A stretch of DNA of 64,000 nt. Origin: G963708235 sp963708235 (lineage in GTDB: Bacteria; Actinomycetota; Acidimicrobiia; Spongiisociales; UBA5794). The stretch covers positions 1,426,001-1,490,000 of the forward strand of contig OY970200.1 in assembly GCA_963708235.1 (NCBI GenBank). Direction: 5' to 3'. Under the pieces are notes generated by a model. The model had not been told where the DNA came from and ran no database searches. It saw only the letters and a program-made list of their open reading frames with translations. Both the position numbers and the translations under genes were made by a program. Shown here in pieces: positions 48,868-58,869 of the stretch; position 1 is the stretch's first letter, and each line of letters begins with the position of its first letter.

Positions 48868-50157
48868 ATGCGGAATCCGAAGCGAGCACTTGTCGGCGTT
48901 CTTGCGGTCGCCTTTCTCCTCGGGTCGGTACTCACCCCGACCTTGGCGGAGGAGCAGGCGCCGGGGGAGGACGAGCAGCTCCAGCTCTATCAGGCCACCG
49001 TCGACACCGAACAGTGGGCCGACATCCAAGACCTCGGCCTCGACATCGCCCACGTCGACCAGACGGTCGACGGCATCGAACTCCAGGTCGTCGCCTACCC
49101 GAGCGACCAGGAGGCGTTGGGACGACTCGGGATCGATTTCCGCGAAGTCCGCAACGAAGACGGGCTCACCCAGATCCAGGCGGCGGAGGCCCAGTCGGTG
49201 CACGGGTTCGATGTGTGGCGCTCGTTCGACGAGCCCGGCGGTATCGAGGACCAGATCCGCGCCCTCGCCGACGACCCGCGCAACGGATCGTTCCTCCGTC
49301 TCTTCGACCTCGGCGACAGCCACCAGGGACGGGACATCCTCGCCCTCCGGCTCACCGTCGGTGCCCAGAACGTCCCGGTGGGAAGCCGCCCGGCCGTGCT
49401 CTACCAGGGGACCACGCACGCCCGCGAGTGGATCAGCACCGAAGTGACCATGCGGCTGCTCAACGAGTTCGTCGACGGGATGCGGTCCAACGACCGTGAC
49501 ATCCGACGCATCCTGCGCACCAGCGAGGTGTGGTTCATCCCCGTGTTGAACCCCGACGGGTACCAGTACACCTTCGATGTCGACCGCCTGTGGCGCAAGA
49601 ACCTCCGCGACAACAACGGAGACGGCGAGATCGGCCGCGGAGACGGGGTCGATCTCAACCGCAACTACCCGGAGAACTGGGGCTACGACGAGGAAGGATC
49701 GTCCTCCCAGCCCGCCAGCGAGGTCTACCGCGGCCCGGCGCCGGCGTCGGAGCCGGAGACCCTGGCCAACATCGCCCTGTTCGACATGCTTCCCGATCTA
49801 CAGTTCGCCGTCAGCTATCACTCGTTCGGGGACCTGCTCCTGTACTCGCAGGGGTGGCAGGTGCAGAGCCCCTCGGCAGACGACCCGATCTTCGTCGCCC
49901 TTACCGGTACCGACGACGATCCGGCCGTCGAGGGCTATCGACCCCGGGGTCGGCGCCGACCTGTACACCACCAACGGCGAGTTCACCGACTGGTCGCACG
50001 GCGCCCGTGGGGTGCTCGCCTGGACCCCCGAGCTGTCCGAGGGCTGCCCCGGCTGCGGGTTCGTGTTCCCCGACGACGAGGAACTCGTCCAGGCGGAGTA
50101 CGAGCGCAACCTGGACTTTGCAATGAACATCGCCCGCTCGGCCACCCGGCCGGATGA
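48868..50157 (+). CDS. Secreted M14 zinc carboxypeptidase, N-terminal intact part
   Basis: The start ATG at 48868 follows AGGAGG. A signal peptide (RALVGVLAVAFLLGSVLTPTLA) and a propeptide-like segment precede the peptidase_M14 domain. Zinc ligands are in TTHAREWIS (H-x-x-E) and in AVSYHSFGDLLLY; NPDGYQYTFD and DLNRNYPENWG are the other signature blocks. The correct frame runs to about 49938, where one extra base shifts it. From there to 50157 this frame is nonsense (RPRGRRRPVHHQRR). The remaining exoprotein is encoded in alternating frames downstream (next entry). Confidence 0.85.
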   Translation: MRNPKRALVGVLAVAFLLGSVLTPTLAEEQAPGEDEQLQLYQATVDTEQWADIQDLGLDIAHVDQTVDGIELQVVAYPSDQEALGRLGIDFREVRNEDGLTQIQAAEAQSVHGFDVWRSFDEPGGIEDQIRALADDPRNGSFLRLFDLGDSHQGRDILALRLTVGAQNVPVGSRPAVLYQGTTHAREWISTEVTMRLLNEFVDGMRSNDRDIRRILRTSEVWFIPVLNPDGYQYTFDVDRLWRKNLRDNNGDGEIGRGDGVDLNRNYPENWGYDEEGSSSQPASEVYRGPAPASEPETLANIALFDMLPDLQFAVSYHSFGDLLLYSQGWQVQSPSADDPIFVALTGTDDDPAVEGYRPRGRRRPVHHQRRVHRLVARRPWGARLDPRAVRGLPRLRVRVPRRRGTRPGGVRAQPGLCNEHRPLGHPAG

Positions 50158-52041
50158 TCCGGTCACCCACAACCCGGACTACGAGACCGAGAGCCTCTAC
50201 CTCGACGTCAGCGACGTCGACCCGTGGAAGTCGGGCAATCCGGCATCCGATCTGCGGGTCGAAGTGTCCTACGCCGGTGGCTCCTCGCAGCCCGTGGATG
50301 TGCTCGCCCGCCGCTCGGTCGGAGACGGTGACCCTCAACTACCGGATCAACGGCGGACCGCGACGTGTCGCCGCCACGGCCCCGGTCCCAGACGGTGAGG
50401 TGTTCGGTGGCAACAACGGCTACAACACCTACTACCACTACCTGCGCGGAGAGATCCCCGGCACTGGCGGTCGGGGACAGCGTCGAGTACTGGTTCACCG
50501 GTCGCGGGGCGTCGCACCGACATCCAGGCGTTCGATGTCGTCGAGGACGCCGATGCCTCGGTGCTGATCGTTGCCCACGAGGATCGGACCGGGCTGGTCA
50601 ACATTCCCGGCTATGCGAGCACGTCGACCCGGCCGTGCCCAACTACCTGTCGTCCTACACGGACGCGCTGCCGATGCCAGCGGCGTGAGCTACGACGTGT
50701 TCGACTTCGACGCCATGGGCCGCCAGGCGCCGGATCATCTCGGGGTGCTGAGCCACTACGACGCCGTGATCTGGTACACGGGGAACAACTTCGTCACCCG
50801 GCAGGCCGGACAGGGGTCCGGGGAACATCGACCGGGTGGCGAACGACCTGATCCTCGAGGTCCGCGCCTATCTCAACGAGGGAGGCAAGCTGCTCTACAC
50901 CGGGCAGTGGGCGGGCGCCGCCGAGAACGGGCTCGCCGGTGGCCAGTACTACGACCCGGTCAACGACGAGGCTTGCGTCGGTCGGCGGGGCGCCCAGCCG
51001 ACATCTTCTGGCGGTGTGCGTTCTTCGCCGACAAGAACGACTTCCTCCAGTACTACCTCGGCGCCTACATCTACAACAGCGACGCCGGTACCGATGCCGA
51101 AGGCGAGCCCGTTCCCGGTGGTAGGGGTCGACGACCCGTACACCGGCATGGCCTGGGAGTTCAACGGCGCCGACAGCGCCGAGAACCAGGCCCACACGGC
51201 GTCGTTCATCACGACGAGCAGCCTGCTGCCGATGTGGACGAGTTCCCGCAGTTCGCCAGCGACGCCCCGGCAGAGTGGGTCACCGGCGGTTCGGGAGGCG
51301 TTCGAGCCGCTTCGACGGCGACTGGTATGTCTACAGCGGTATCGGGGACGTCAGCTACAAGCGGCTGATGCGCACCATCGACCTCACCGGGGTCGCAGGC
51401 CGACGACGACCCGACGCTGACGTTCCGGTTCTCCTACGACACCGAACCGGACTGGGACTTCGTCTTCGTCGAGGCGCACACCGTCGGCGCGGATGACTGG
51501 ACGACCCTGCCCGATGCCAACGGCCACACCACCACCGAGCACGGGGGAGAGCTGCCCCAGCGGCTGGTTCGAGCTGCATCCGTGGCTGGAGCGGTACCAG
51601 GGTGCCGACTGCTCGGGTGCCAACCCGACCACCGGCGGGAGCATGGCACGCCCACTCCGGTCGTTCGGCCGGATGGGAGGAATGGGAGATCGACCTCTAC
51701 GGCTACGCCGGCAGCGAGGTCGAGGTCTCGATCTGCTACGCCAGCGACTGGGCGGTCCAGGGTCTGGGTGCGTTCGTGGACAGCCGTCGAGGTGTCCACC
51801 GAGCCCGGTGTCGAGTCGTTCGAGACCGGTCTCGGGGCCTGGGCGGTCGCCGGACCACCGCCGGGAGGCAGCCGACAACCCGAACGACTGGGAGCGGATC
51901 ATGTCGGTCGGATTCGAGGAAGGCGCCATCGTCAGCCACCGGCGACACGCTCTTCTTCGGGTTCGGGCTCGAAGGGATCAGCGGCGCCGCCGCCCGCAGC
52001 GCCGTGATGGAGAAGTCATCGACTACCTGCTCGGTCCGTAA
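49940..52041 (+). pseudogene. C-terminal 2.1 kb of the M14 carboxypeptidase, with about 19 frameshifts
   Basis: Reading in alternating frames gives a continuous sensible protein: DPGVGADLYTTNGEFTDWSH, SEGCPGCGFVFPDDEE, VTLNYRINGGPRR, VGDSVEYWFTGRG, DIQAFDVVEDADASVLIVAH, SYDVFDFDAMGRQAPDHLG, LILEVRAYLNEGGKLLYTGQ, DIFWRCAFFADKNDFLQYYL, FDGDWYVYSGIGDVSYK, SGWFELHPWLERYQGADCSG, EEWEIDLYGYAGSEVEVSIC and finally VIDYLLGP before TAA. About 19 single-base insertions or deletions occur (for example near 49938, 50320, 50465, 50507, 50620, 50683, 50812, 50985), roughly every 110 bp, yet between them the stretches read as ordinary sequence in their own frame. The order fits the peptidase domain end, an immune-inhibitor-A-like region and a beta-rich C-terminal domain. 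Confidence 0.65.
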
Positions 52042-52063
52042 CGGCAAGACTCCGCCAACGGCG

Positions 52064-52100
52064 CACATGGGCCGGCCGGATTGTCCGGCCGGTCCATGTG
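52064..52100. terminator. Bidirectional terminator between M14 and monooxygenase genes
   Basis: A 17-bp stem with one mismatch (CACATGGGCCGGCCGGA pairing with 52084-52100) and a TTG loop. It lies between the stop codons of two convergent genes. Confidence 0.75.
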
Positions 52101-52129
52101 CCGTGTGTGCCCGCACCGCGGTTGCGGTG

Positions 52130-53698
52130 CTACCCACCGGTTCCCGCCCCGAACCAGGTTTCCATTGCCCGGGGCAGCCCGGGATCGGTGATGTCCCCCA
52201 CCCAGGCGACGTGGCCGTCGGGGCGGATCAGCACCGCCGGGGGAGCGGCGACCTGGCCGAGGACCGGGAGTTCCCATCCTCCCTCGTGGGTGGCGTCGAC
52301 CAGCCGGAGCCGGCCCCCCCAGGGCACGATGTCGAAGCTCCCGGGGTCACCGAAGTTCAGGAGGACCGGCCGGGCGTCGTGGAGCAGGGCGAACAGGCGG
52401 GTGGGGCCGCCAGCGGTATCGAGATCCAGGTCGGGGATGCGGCGTCCCAGCAGGGGATGGCCGTCGCCGAGGTCGTAGTGGGTATCGAGGGCGGTGATCA
52501 TCCCGGCGATGTGCCGGCGCGGCTCGTCCATCGCCAGAAGCTCGGTCATGGTGTCGCGCAGCGCCCGGTGCCGGTCGTCGGTACCGCTGAGGGCGACCTG
52601 GGCCATGGTGTTGTGCAGCACCCGGGCACCGACCGGATGCCGCTCGGCGTGATAGGTGTCGAGCAGGCTCTCGGGTGATGACCCGGAGACCACCTGGGCC
52701 AGCTTCCATCCCAGGTTGACGGCATCCTGGACACCGGTGTTGAGGCCCTGGCCGCCCTGCGGGGGATGGACATGGGCGGCGTCTCCTGCCAGCAGGACCC
52801 GACCCTGACGGTAGGTGGCAGCCTGGCGCGCCATGTCGGTGAACCGCGAGAGCCAGATCGGGCTGTGCGCCCCGTAGTCCGTCCCGTAGGCGACGACCAG
52901 AGCCTGGCGGAGATCCTCCAAGGTGGGTGTGTCGGAGAGTTCGACCTGCGCCTCCTTGAGCACCACCCCGTACGGACCGCCCCCTGTGTCACGGTTGACG
53001 GGTCCGATACCGCCACCCTCGGGGCGCATCCCGATCTCCGGCTGCTCCTCCATCTCGACCTGGGCAATCATCCAACTGGTTGTGGGATCCAGTCCCGGGA
53101 ACTCGATGCCCGCCGTCTTGCGGACCAGGCTGCGACCTCCATCGCACCCGACGAGGTACCGAGCCCGCAGCGACGAACCGTCGGACAACTCCACATCGAC
53201 CCCGGCGCCGTCCTGGACAAGACCGACCACCTCGCGCTGGCGAAGCATCGGAACCCCGAGCTCGGTGAGCACCCAATCGGCCAGGATCGGCTCGAAATCG
53301 CTCTGCCAGAGCGCCAGCAGGTAGTTGTGGCGGGTGGGGAAGTCGCCGATGTCCAAGATGGTCCCGCCGTACCCCACGAACGGGTGCGTCTGCCCCGCCT
53401 CGAGGAACCGTTCGGCGATGCCCCGCTGGTCGAGCACCTCGATGGTGCGGGAATGGAGACCTCCGGCGCGGGTGCCTCCCAGATCCTGACCGGCACGCCG
53501 TTCGACGATGACCACGTCGATCCCGGCCAACGCCAACTCACCGGCCAACATCAGCCCGGTCGGACCGCCCCCTGCGACCACCACCGCATGGTCGGTCGCC
53601 TGCCGTTCTCCACGCTCCGCTGCCGAGACGGTCTCGGACGCCTCTCCGTCGGGTTCGGTGGACCCGGGCGACCCATCTGCCTGAGGAAACTCAACCAT
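52130..53698 (-). CDS. FAD-dependent aromatic monooxygenase
   Basis: A 522-aa class A flavin hydroxylase of the PHBH type. After about 35 polar residues comes the Rossmann GxGxxG variant AVVVAGGGPTGLMLAGELALAG, then GLHSRTIEVLDQRG, YLVGCDGGRSLVRK (the DG motif) and VLLAGDAAHVHPPQGGQGLN (the GD motif). The C-terminal region is thioredoxin-like, as in drug-modifying hydroxylases such as the rifampicin monooxygenase group. NAD(P)H is the electron donor; the substrate is unknown but aromatic. ATG 53698 was chosen. Confidence 0.92.
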   Translation of the reverse strand: MVEFPQADGSPGSTEPDGEASETVSAAERGERQATDHAVVVAGGGPTGLMLAGELALAGIDVVIVERRAGQDLGGTRAGGLHSRTIEVLDQRGIAERFLEAGQTHPFVGYGGTILDIGDFPTRHNYLLALWQSDFEPILADWVLTELGVPMLRQREVVGLVQDGAGVDVELSDGSSLRARYLVGCDGGRSLVRKTAGIEFPGLDPTTSWMIAQVEMEEQPEIGMRPEGGGIGPVNRDTGGGPYGVVLKEAQVELSDTPTLEDLRQALVVAYGTDYGAHSPIWLSRFTDMARQAATYRQGRVLLAGDAAHVHPPQGGQGLNTGVQDAVNLGWKLAQVVSGSSPESLLDTYHAERHPVGARVLHNTMAQVALSGTDDRHRALRDTMTELLAMDEPRRHIAGMITALDTHYDLGDGHPLLGRRIPDLDLDTAGGPTRLFALLHDARPVLLNFGDPGSFDIVPWGGRLRLVDATHEGGWELPVLGQVAAPPAVLIRPDGHVAWVGDITDPGLPRAMETWFGAGTGG

Positions 53699-53936
53699 TC
53701 TCACCACTCCTGCGCTCGACGGCTCTGACCGTGATCGGCCTGCGAACCCACCATGGTCGGCACCTGAGGGTCGTTTGCGCAAGCGACTCCGAGGCCGATA
53801 TCGTGATGAATACGGCAACAGTTCCCGCACCTGCGGACCGACCGCCACCGTCATCGACCGCAACGTCGGCGGGAGACCGTTGCCGGCCCCGTTCCCCGCC
53901 ACGCCAGACGAACGCAGCGTTGCGTCGGCGTCCGCC

Positions 53937-54554
53937 CTACACGTCACCGTCGGGCACGAGATCCGCCACTTCGTCATAGGTGACCTCGTCGGGTGCGTCC
54001 GTCGGTATGTAGATCACACGGACCACTCCGGTCGGGTAGACCTCCGAGCTCACCAGTTCGAGGTGGTAGGCGGTGTCGCCGTCGTCGAAGAGCCGCCGGC
54101 CCTTCCGTGCCGCCACCGGGTGGATCAGCAGCCGCAACTCGTCGACGAGTCCGGCGGCGAGCAGTTGCTGGACCACGGAGATGGAGCCGGGGATGCCGAT
54201 GCCCCTGATGCCCGGGTCGGCCTTCAAGGCGGAGACGGCGTCGACCAGGTCGCCGTCGAGTCGTTCCGAGTTGCGCCACGCAAAGTCGAGATCCTGGTGC
54301 GAGACGACGATCTTGCGCCGGTCTCCCAGCGACTTGGCGAACCCGGCGTCCTCACCGCCGGCCGCCTCGCGCTCGGGCCAGGCACCGGCAAAGCTGTCGT
54401 AGGTGATGCGGCCGATGAGCAGCACATCGGCCGCCTGGTAGTCCTCGTCGACGGCCCGGCCCATGTTCTCGTCGAAGTAGGGAAAGTGCCAGTCAGGGTC
54501 GATCTCGGCGACACCGTCGGCTGAGATGAAGAGGGTGGACATGAGCTTCGCCAT
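53937..54554 (-). CDS. Dihydrofolate-reductase-like (RibD C-terminal) protein
   Basis: A 205-aa protein of the RibD_C/DHFR fold: KLMSTLFISADGVAEIDPDWHFP, ADVLLIGRITYDSFAGAWPE, RKIVVSHQDLDFAWRN and IRGIGIPGSISVVQQLLAAGLVDELRL, which are the standard blocks of these small NADP-binding reductases. The function in vivo is unknown. ATG 54554 follows a weak GGGGCG. Confidence 0.9.
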   Translation of the reverse strand: MAKLMSTLFISADGVAEIDPDWHFPYFDENMGRAVDEDYQAADVLLIGRITYDSFAGAWPEREAAGGEDAGFAKSLGDRRKIVVSHQDLDFAWRNSERLDGDLVDAVSALKADPGIRGIGIPGSISVVQQLLAAGLVDELRLLIHPVAARKGRRLFDDGDTAYHLELVSSEVYPTGVVRVIYIPTDAPDEVTYDEVADLVPDGDV

Positions 54555-54804
54555 GATGGGGCGCCCTTTCGGTTCGGTCGGTTCGGTCGGTGCTTGTCGG
54601 GGGTGAGACCCCGGCCGACCCGCAAACTCATCGCGGCGTGGCGTCGGCGCAGGTCGGGTCAGGCCCCCCAGGTCATGGGCACGGTCGGGGCGGTGCGGTC
54701 GGGTCGGCACGGGGTCAGGGAGTTATTCCGGTGCACCGAGCTTCCGGAAACGGGGTCGGGTGGGGAAGGGTGCGCAGTTCGGAACCTCCGGTACGATCCG
54801 GGGG

Positions 54805-55533
54805 ATGAAGCTGTCTCGCTCGCCGGTGCTGCTCGCCATGACACTTGCTCTGCTCGGGGCGTGTTCCGGCGACCCGGTGACCACCACCGCCGCCGACGCC
54901 ACGACGACGACGCAAACCAGCGTACCGACCACCGAGGCCCCGACCACAACCGTGGCGGCGACGACAACCACCGCCCCGACAACGACCACCACAACGGTGG
55001 CGGCGGCTCCACCCACGACCCGGGTGCTCGACGACCCGACCGAGCCGGAACTCCGCAACGAGCTGCTGGCGATGCTCGCCGCCGACCAGGAGGAACGCGC
55101 TCCGTCGGAGGATCCCGACGCCGAGATTCCTCCCAGCGGTGACGCCGCCCGCACCGCCCGGCTCAAGGAGATCATCGACGAGCACGGCTGGCCGACCTGG
55201 GACCTCGTCGGCGTCGACGGAGCCACGGCGGCGTGGGCGATCGCCCAACATTCCGATCAGGATGTCGACTTCCAACGGGAGGCACTGGCACTGCTCGAGG
55301 TGGCGGCGGCAGAGGGAAACGGCAGTCTTGGCGAGGTGGCCTATCTCACCGACCGGGTTGCACTCAACTCCGGGGAACTCCAGGTGTACGGCACCCAGTT
55401 GGGTGGGTGCGTCGACGGCAAGTTGTCGGCAGCCCCGATGATCGACGAGGACCAGGTGGATGAACGTCGAGCGGCGGTCGGGCTGGGCACCCTCAAGGAC
55501 TACTTCGCCGAGTTCGGGGATGTCACCTGCTGA
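54805..55533 (+). CDS. Thr-rich lipoprotein with DUF6624-like domain
   Basis: A 242-aa protein. The signal peptide and lipobox are SPVLLAMTLALLGACSG, followed by a 60-residue linker of Thr, Ala and Pro. The folded part has RLKEIIDEHGWPTWDLVGVDGATAAWAIAQHSDQD, then EVAYLTDRVALNSGELQVYGTQ and a closing Cys. This is the DUF6624 pattern (surface-exposed in actinobacteria). ATG 54805 follows GGGGG. Confidence 0.8.
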   Translation: MKLSRSPVLLAMTLALLGACSGDPVTTTAADATTTTQTSVPTTEAPTTTVAATTTTAPTTTTTTVAAAPPTTRVLDDPTEPELRNELLAMLAADQEERAPSEDPDAEIPPSGDAARTARLKEIIDEHGWPTWDLVGVDGATAAWAIAQHSDQDVDFQREALALLEVAAAEGNGSLGEVAYLTDRVALNSGELQVYGTQLGGCVDGKLSAAPMIDEDQVDERRAAVGLGTLKDYFAEFGDVTC

Positions 55534-55653
55534 GAAGGGCGACCGGTCCGTCGCCGCATCGGTTGGTGTCGGCGACTCCGGTCATCATCCGGAGGTGGTC
55601 GATAGACTCCGGGTGTCGGAGGGACGCAAACCCGGGGAAAGGTCGTTGTCGAG

Positions 55654-56655
55654 ATGGCTGACGAAGCGTCTCCGATGACCAAGGTCCGCTGGGGCGTACT
55701 CAGCACGGCGAACATCGGGATGCGCAAGGTGACGCCCGCCATCCAGCAGGCTGCCAACTGCGAGGTCGTCGCCATTGCCTCCCGCCGGGCCGACGGAGCC
55801 GTCGAAGCGGCGGCGCAGCTCGGGATCGCCACGGCGTACGGCAGCTACGAGGAACTTCTCGCTGCCGACGACATCGACGCCGTCTACCTTCCGCTGCCCA
55901 ACGATCTCCACGCCGAGTGGACGGTGAAGGCGGCTGCCGCCGGGAAACACGTCCTGTGCGAGAAGCCGCTGGCGCTCACCGCCGAACAGGCCGGGGAGAT
56001 GGCCGGGGCCTGTGTCGACGCCGGGGTTCGGTTGGGTGAGGCGTTCATGTACCGCCATCACCCGACCTGGGTGGAGGCTCTCCGGCTGGTGCGCTCCGGC
56101 GCCATCGGCGAGCTGCGGGCGGTACAGACCTGGTTCAGCTACTTCAACGACGATCCGAGGAACATCCGCAACCGTATCGAGAACGGCGGAGGGGCGATCA
56201 TGGACATCGGGTGTTATCCCGTCAACGCCGCCCGGATGCTGTTCGACGCCGAGCCGGTGTCGATCGACGCGGCGATCCACCGCGATCCGGTGATGTCGGT
56301 CGACACGCTCAGCTCGGCCATCCTCGGATTCCCCGGGGGCGGTCAGGCCACGTTCACCTGTTCGACGCGTGCCGAGCCCGACCAGCGGGTCCAGATTCAC
56401 GGCGACGCCGGCCGGATCGACATCGAAATCCCGTTCAACATCCCTTCGGACCGCACAACGAGGATCTTCGTCACCTCGGGGGAGGATCCGGCAGCCCGGG
56501 ACACCCGCACCGTCACCTTCGCCGCCGCCGACCAGTACACGATCCAGGCGGAGCTGTTCGCCGCCGCCATCCTCGACAACACCCCTCTCCCCGTGCCCAT
56601 CGAGGACGCCATCGCCAACATGCGGGTGATCGAGGCGATTCTGTCGCATCGATGA
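55654..56655 (+). CDS. Gfo/Idh/MocA family dehydrogenase
   Basis: A 333-aa sugar or sugar-alcohol oxidoreductase. The N-terminal Rossmann motif is WGVLSTANIGMRKVTPAI, then VYLPLPNDLHAEWTVKAAAAGKHVLCEKPLAL (catalytic Lys in EKP), and the C-terminal domain has FMYRHHPTWVEALRL and GGGAIMDIGCYPVNAARML. The EKPLAL and GCYPVN segments are usual in D-xylose and related dehydrogenases. Convergent neighbours encode a xylose-type ABC transporter, so a role in the same sugar pathway is inferred. Confidence 0.9.
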   Translation: MADEASPMTKVRWGVLSTANIGMRKVTPAIQQAANCEVVAIASRRADGAVEAAAQLGIATAYGSYEELLAADDIDAVYLPLPNDLHAEWTVKAAAAGKHVLCEKPLALTAEQAGEMAGACVDAGVRLGEAFMYRHHPTWVEALRLVRSGAIGELRAVQTWFSYFNDDPRNIRNRIENGGGAIMDIGCYPVNAARMLFDAEPVSIDAAIHRDPVMSVDTLSSAILGFPGGGQATFTCSTRAEPDQRVQIHGDAGRIDIEIPFNIPSDRTTRIFVTSGEDPAARDTRTVTFAAADQYTIQAELFAAAILDNTPLPVPIEDAIANMRVIEAILSHR

Positions 56656-56689
56656 CGCAACGGGTGAGCCGCACGGTGGGAGCCGGTCT

Positions 56690-57484
56690 TCAGCCGTGGA
56701 GCTTGTCGAGGTCTTTCTGGGTGACCTCGCCGGGGAGCTTGCCGACGATGATCATCGCCAGCACCTCGTCGATGGAAACGTCGCTCTTGTTGACGGTGCC
56801 CACCAGCTTGCTCTGCAGCATGACGCTGATCCGGTCGGCGTGCTCGAACACATCGTGGATGTCGTGGCTGATGAGGAAGATGCCGAGACCCTCGGCCTTG
56901 AGTTGCCGGATGAGCTCGCCAACCTGTGCCGTCTCCGCCGGGCCCAGGGCGGCCGTCGGTTCGTCCATGATCAGGATCCGGGCGTTGAAGTGCACCGCCT
57001 TGGCGATGGCGACCGATTGCCGCTGACCACCGGACAGGGACGCCACCGGAACCTTGAAGTTGGTGAACTTCGGGTTGAGACGGCCCATCACCTTGCGGGT
57101 GGCGTCCTCCATGGCCGAGTCGTCGAGCGTCCTCCACCTGGTCACCAGCTCCCGGCCCAGGAACATGTTGCCGGGGGCGTCGATGTTCTCGGCCAGCGCC
57201 AACGTCTGGTAGATGGTCTCGATACCGAGAGCCCGGGCATCACGGGGCGTGGCGATGCCGACCGGCTCGCCCTCGATCAGGATCTTCCCGGAGTCGGCGG
57301 GGTGGGCGCCGGACAGCGCCCTGATCAGCGTGGTCTTGCCGGCACCGTTGCCGCCGACGAGGCCGACCACCTCGCCACGGTGGAGATCGATGGAGACGTC
57401 GTCCACGGCATGCACGCCGCCGAAGGCGACCCGGATGTTGCGCATCTCGACCAGGGGAGTCTCGGCCGGTGGGACGTCGGTCAT
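56690..57484 (-). CDS. Sugar ABC transporter, ATP-binding protein (XylG-like, single domain)
   Basis: A 264-aa ATPase: Walker A GLVGGNGAGKTTLI, signature VASLSGGQRQSVAIA, Walker B ILIMDEPTAALG and the switch His in FLISHDIHDVFEHAD. Sugar importers of the CUT2 family often carry a two-domain ATPase (as XylG, RbsA); this single-domain version would work as a homodimer. It overlaps the permease by ATGA. The predicted substrate, xylose, comes from the binding protein. Confidence 0.92.
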   Translation of the reverse strand: MTDVPPAETPLVEMRNIRVAFGGVHAVDDVSIDLHRGEVVGLVGGNGAGKTTLIRALSGAHPADSGKILIEGEPVGIATPRDARALGIETIYQTLALAENIDAPGNMFLGRELVTRWRTLDDSAMEDATRKVMGRLNPKFTNFKVPVASLSGGQRQSVAIAKAVHFNARILIMDEPTAALGPAETAQVGELIRQLKAEGLGIFLISHDIHDVFEHADRISVMLQSKLVGTVNKSDVSIDEVLAMIIVGKLPGEVTQKDLDKLHG

Positions 57485-58779
57485 CGGGCCACCCTTCTGC
57501 GGTACACGGTGTCGATGGCGACGGCGGCCACGAGGACGATGCCGACCACGATGTCCTGGATCGGTGCGTCGACCCCCATCAGGACCATCCCGGATTGCAG
57601 CGACTGCATCACCAGGGCGCCGAGGACGGCACCCGGGATCGTGCCGATGCCGCCGGTGAACGAGGTGCCGCCGATTACGGCGGCGGCGATGACATAGAGC
57701 TCGGCGAGGGTGCCGAGACCGCTCGTCGCCGAGTTGAGGCGGGCGACCTGGACCACGGCGGCGATCCCAACCAGGATGCCCATCACCATGAAGGTCTTGA
57801 CGATCATCCAGCGGGTGTTGATGCCGCCGAGATCTGCCGCCTCCGGGTTACCGCCGATGGCGAACACGTAGCGGCCGAACCGGGTGCGGACCGCAACGAA
57901 CCGCATCGCCAGCGCCACCGCGATGGTGATCAACACCGGGTAGGCGAGGCCGAACGGGATGTCCGTGGCCCCGTCGGCGAGGGCCGCCGGCTTGAAGTAG
58001 CGGTTGAGGAAGGCGATGCCCGCCAGGATGGCGACGCACCCGAAGATGCCGAGTGCGACCTCCACCCACCTGGGGCGTAATTGGAACCCGAATCGCTGCC
58101 GTTGTCGTCGACCGTTGGCGAGGATGGCGACGATCCCGATGCAGCCGAGGATGCCGATGACCCAGCTGGCCTGGCCGCCGACGGAGCCGCGGGCGCCCCC
58201 GCCGAAAAGCTGGAAGGTGGCGTCCATGGGGGCGATGGTCCGCCCACTGGCCATTGCCCACGCCGCCCCCCGCCACACCAGCAGACCGCCGAGGGTGACG
58301 ATGAACGACGGGACACCGACGTAGGCGACGATCGAGCCCTGGAAGGCGCCGATCAACGCCCCCATGGCCACGGCGGCCAGGACGGCGATGATCCAGATCG
58401 CCCAATGACCGAACCCGAGGATGTCGGGGAGGATCTCGGCCTGGAGGACGGCCACGCCCATGCCTATGACCCCGAGCATCGAGCCCACCGAGAGGTCGAT
58501 GTTGCGGGAGACGATGACCAGCACCATTCCGGTGGCCATGATGGCCACCACCGCCGTCTGCACCGACAGGTTCCACATGTTCCTCGGGGTGAGGAACGTC
58601 CCTCCGGAGAGGATGTGGAAGCCGATCCAGAGGACGGCGAGCGCCGAGATCATCCCGATCAGGCGGGAATCGATCTCGGCGACGCGGATCAGGCTCCCGA
58701 AGGATCGGCGACCCCGCGGTCCAGTGGCGCCTGCTTCGGGCGTCGTCTCCTCCACGACCCGTGGGTCACTCACCGGCAT
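57481..58779 (-). CDS. Sugar ABC transporter permease (XylH-like)
   Basis: A 432-aa integral membrane protein with about ten helices and a BPD_transp_2 pattern: MATGMVLVIVSRNIDLSVGSMLG, VGVPSFIVTLGGLLVWRGAAW, IAVALAMRFVAVRTRFGRYVFAIGGNPEAADLGGIN and GTSFTGGIGTIPGAVLGAL. It is somewhat longer than RbsC, like XylH proteins. It lies between the binding protein and ATPase genes. A hairpin (58806-58838) sits upstream of it within the operon. Confidence 0.93.
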   Translation of the reverse strand: MPVSDPRVVEETTPEAGATGPRGRRSFGSLIRVAEIDSRLIGMISALAVLWIGFHILSGGTFLTPRNMWNLSVQTAVVAIMATGMVLVIVSRNIDLSVGSMLGVIGMGVAVLQAEILPDILGFGHWAIWIIAVLAAVAMGALIGAFQGSIVAYVGVPSFIVTLGGLLVWRGAAWAMASGRTIAPMDATFQLFGGGARGSVGGQASWVIGILGCIGIVAILANGRRQRQRFGFQLRPRWVEVALGIFGCVAILAGIAFLNRYFKPAALADGATDIPFGLAYPVLITIAVALAMRFVAVRTRFGRYVFAIGGNPEAADLGGINTRWMIVKTFMVMGILVGIAAVVQVARLNSATSGLGTLAELYVIAAAVIGGTSFTGGIGTIPGAVLGALVMQSLQSGMVLMGVDAPIQDIVVGIVLVAAVAIDTVYRRRVAR

Positions 58780-58805
58780 CGTCCTCCCCGTCCGGACGTG
58801 AGACG

Positions 58806-58838
58806 CGCTGCGCCCCCGGGGTCTCCGAGGGCGCAGCG
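58806..58838. terminator. Hairpin inside the sugar ABC operon
   Basis: A 10-bp stem CGCTGCGCCC / GGGCGCAGCG with a 13-nt loop, between the binding-protein gene and the permease gene on the minus strand. Such hairpins often protect upstream mRNA or cut read-through so that the binding protein is made in excess. Confidence 0.55.
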
Positions 58839-58869
58839 GTTGTCATTCACATCGAGGCTCGGCGTCCGA

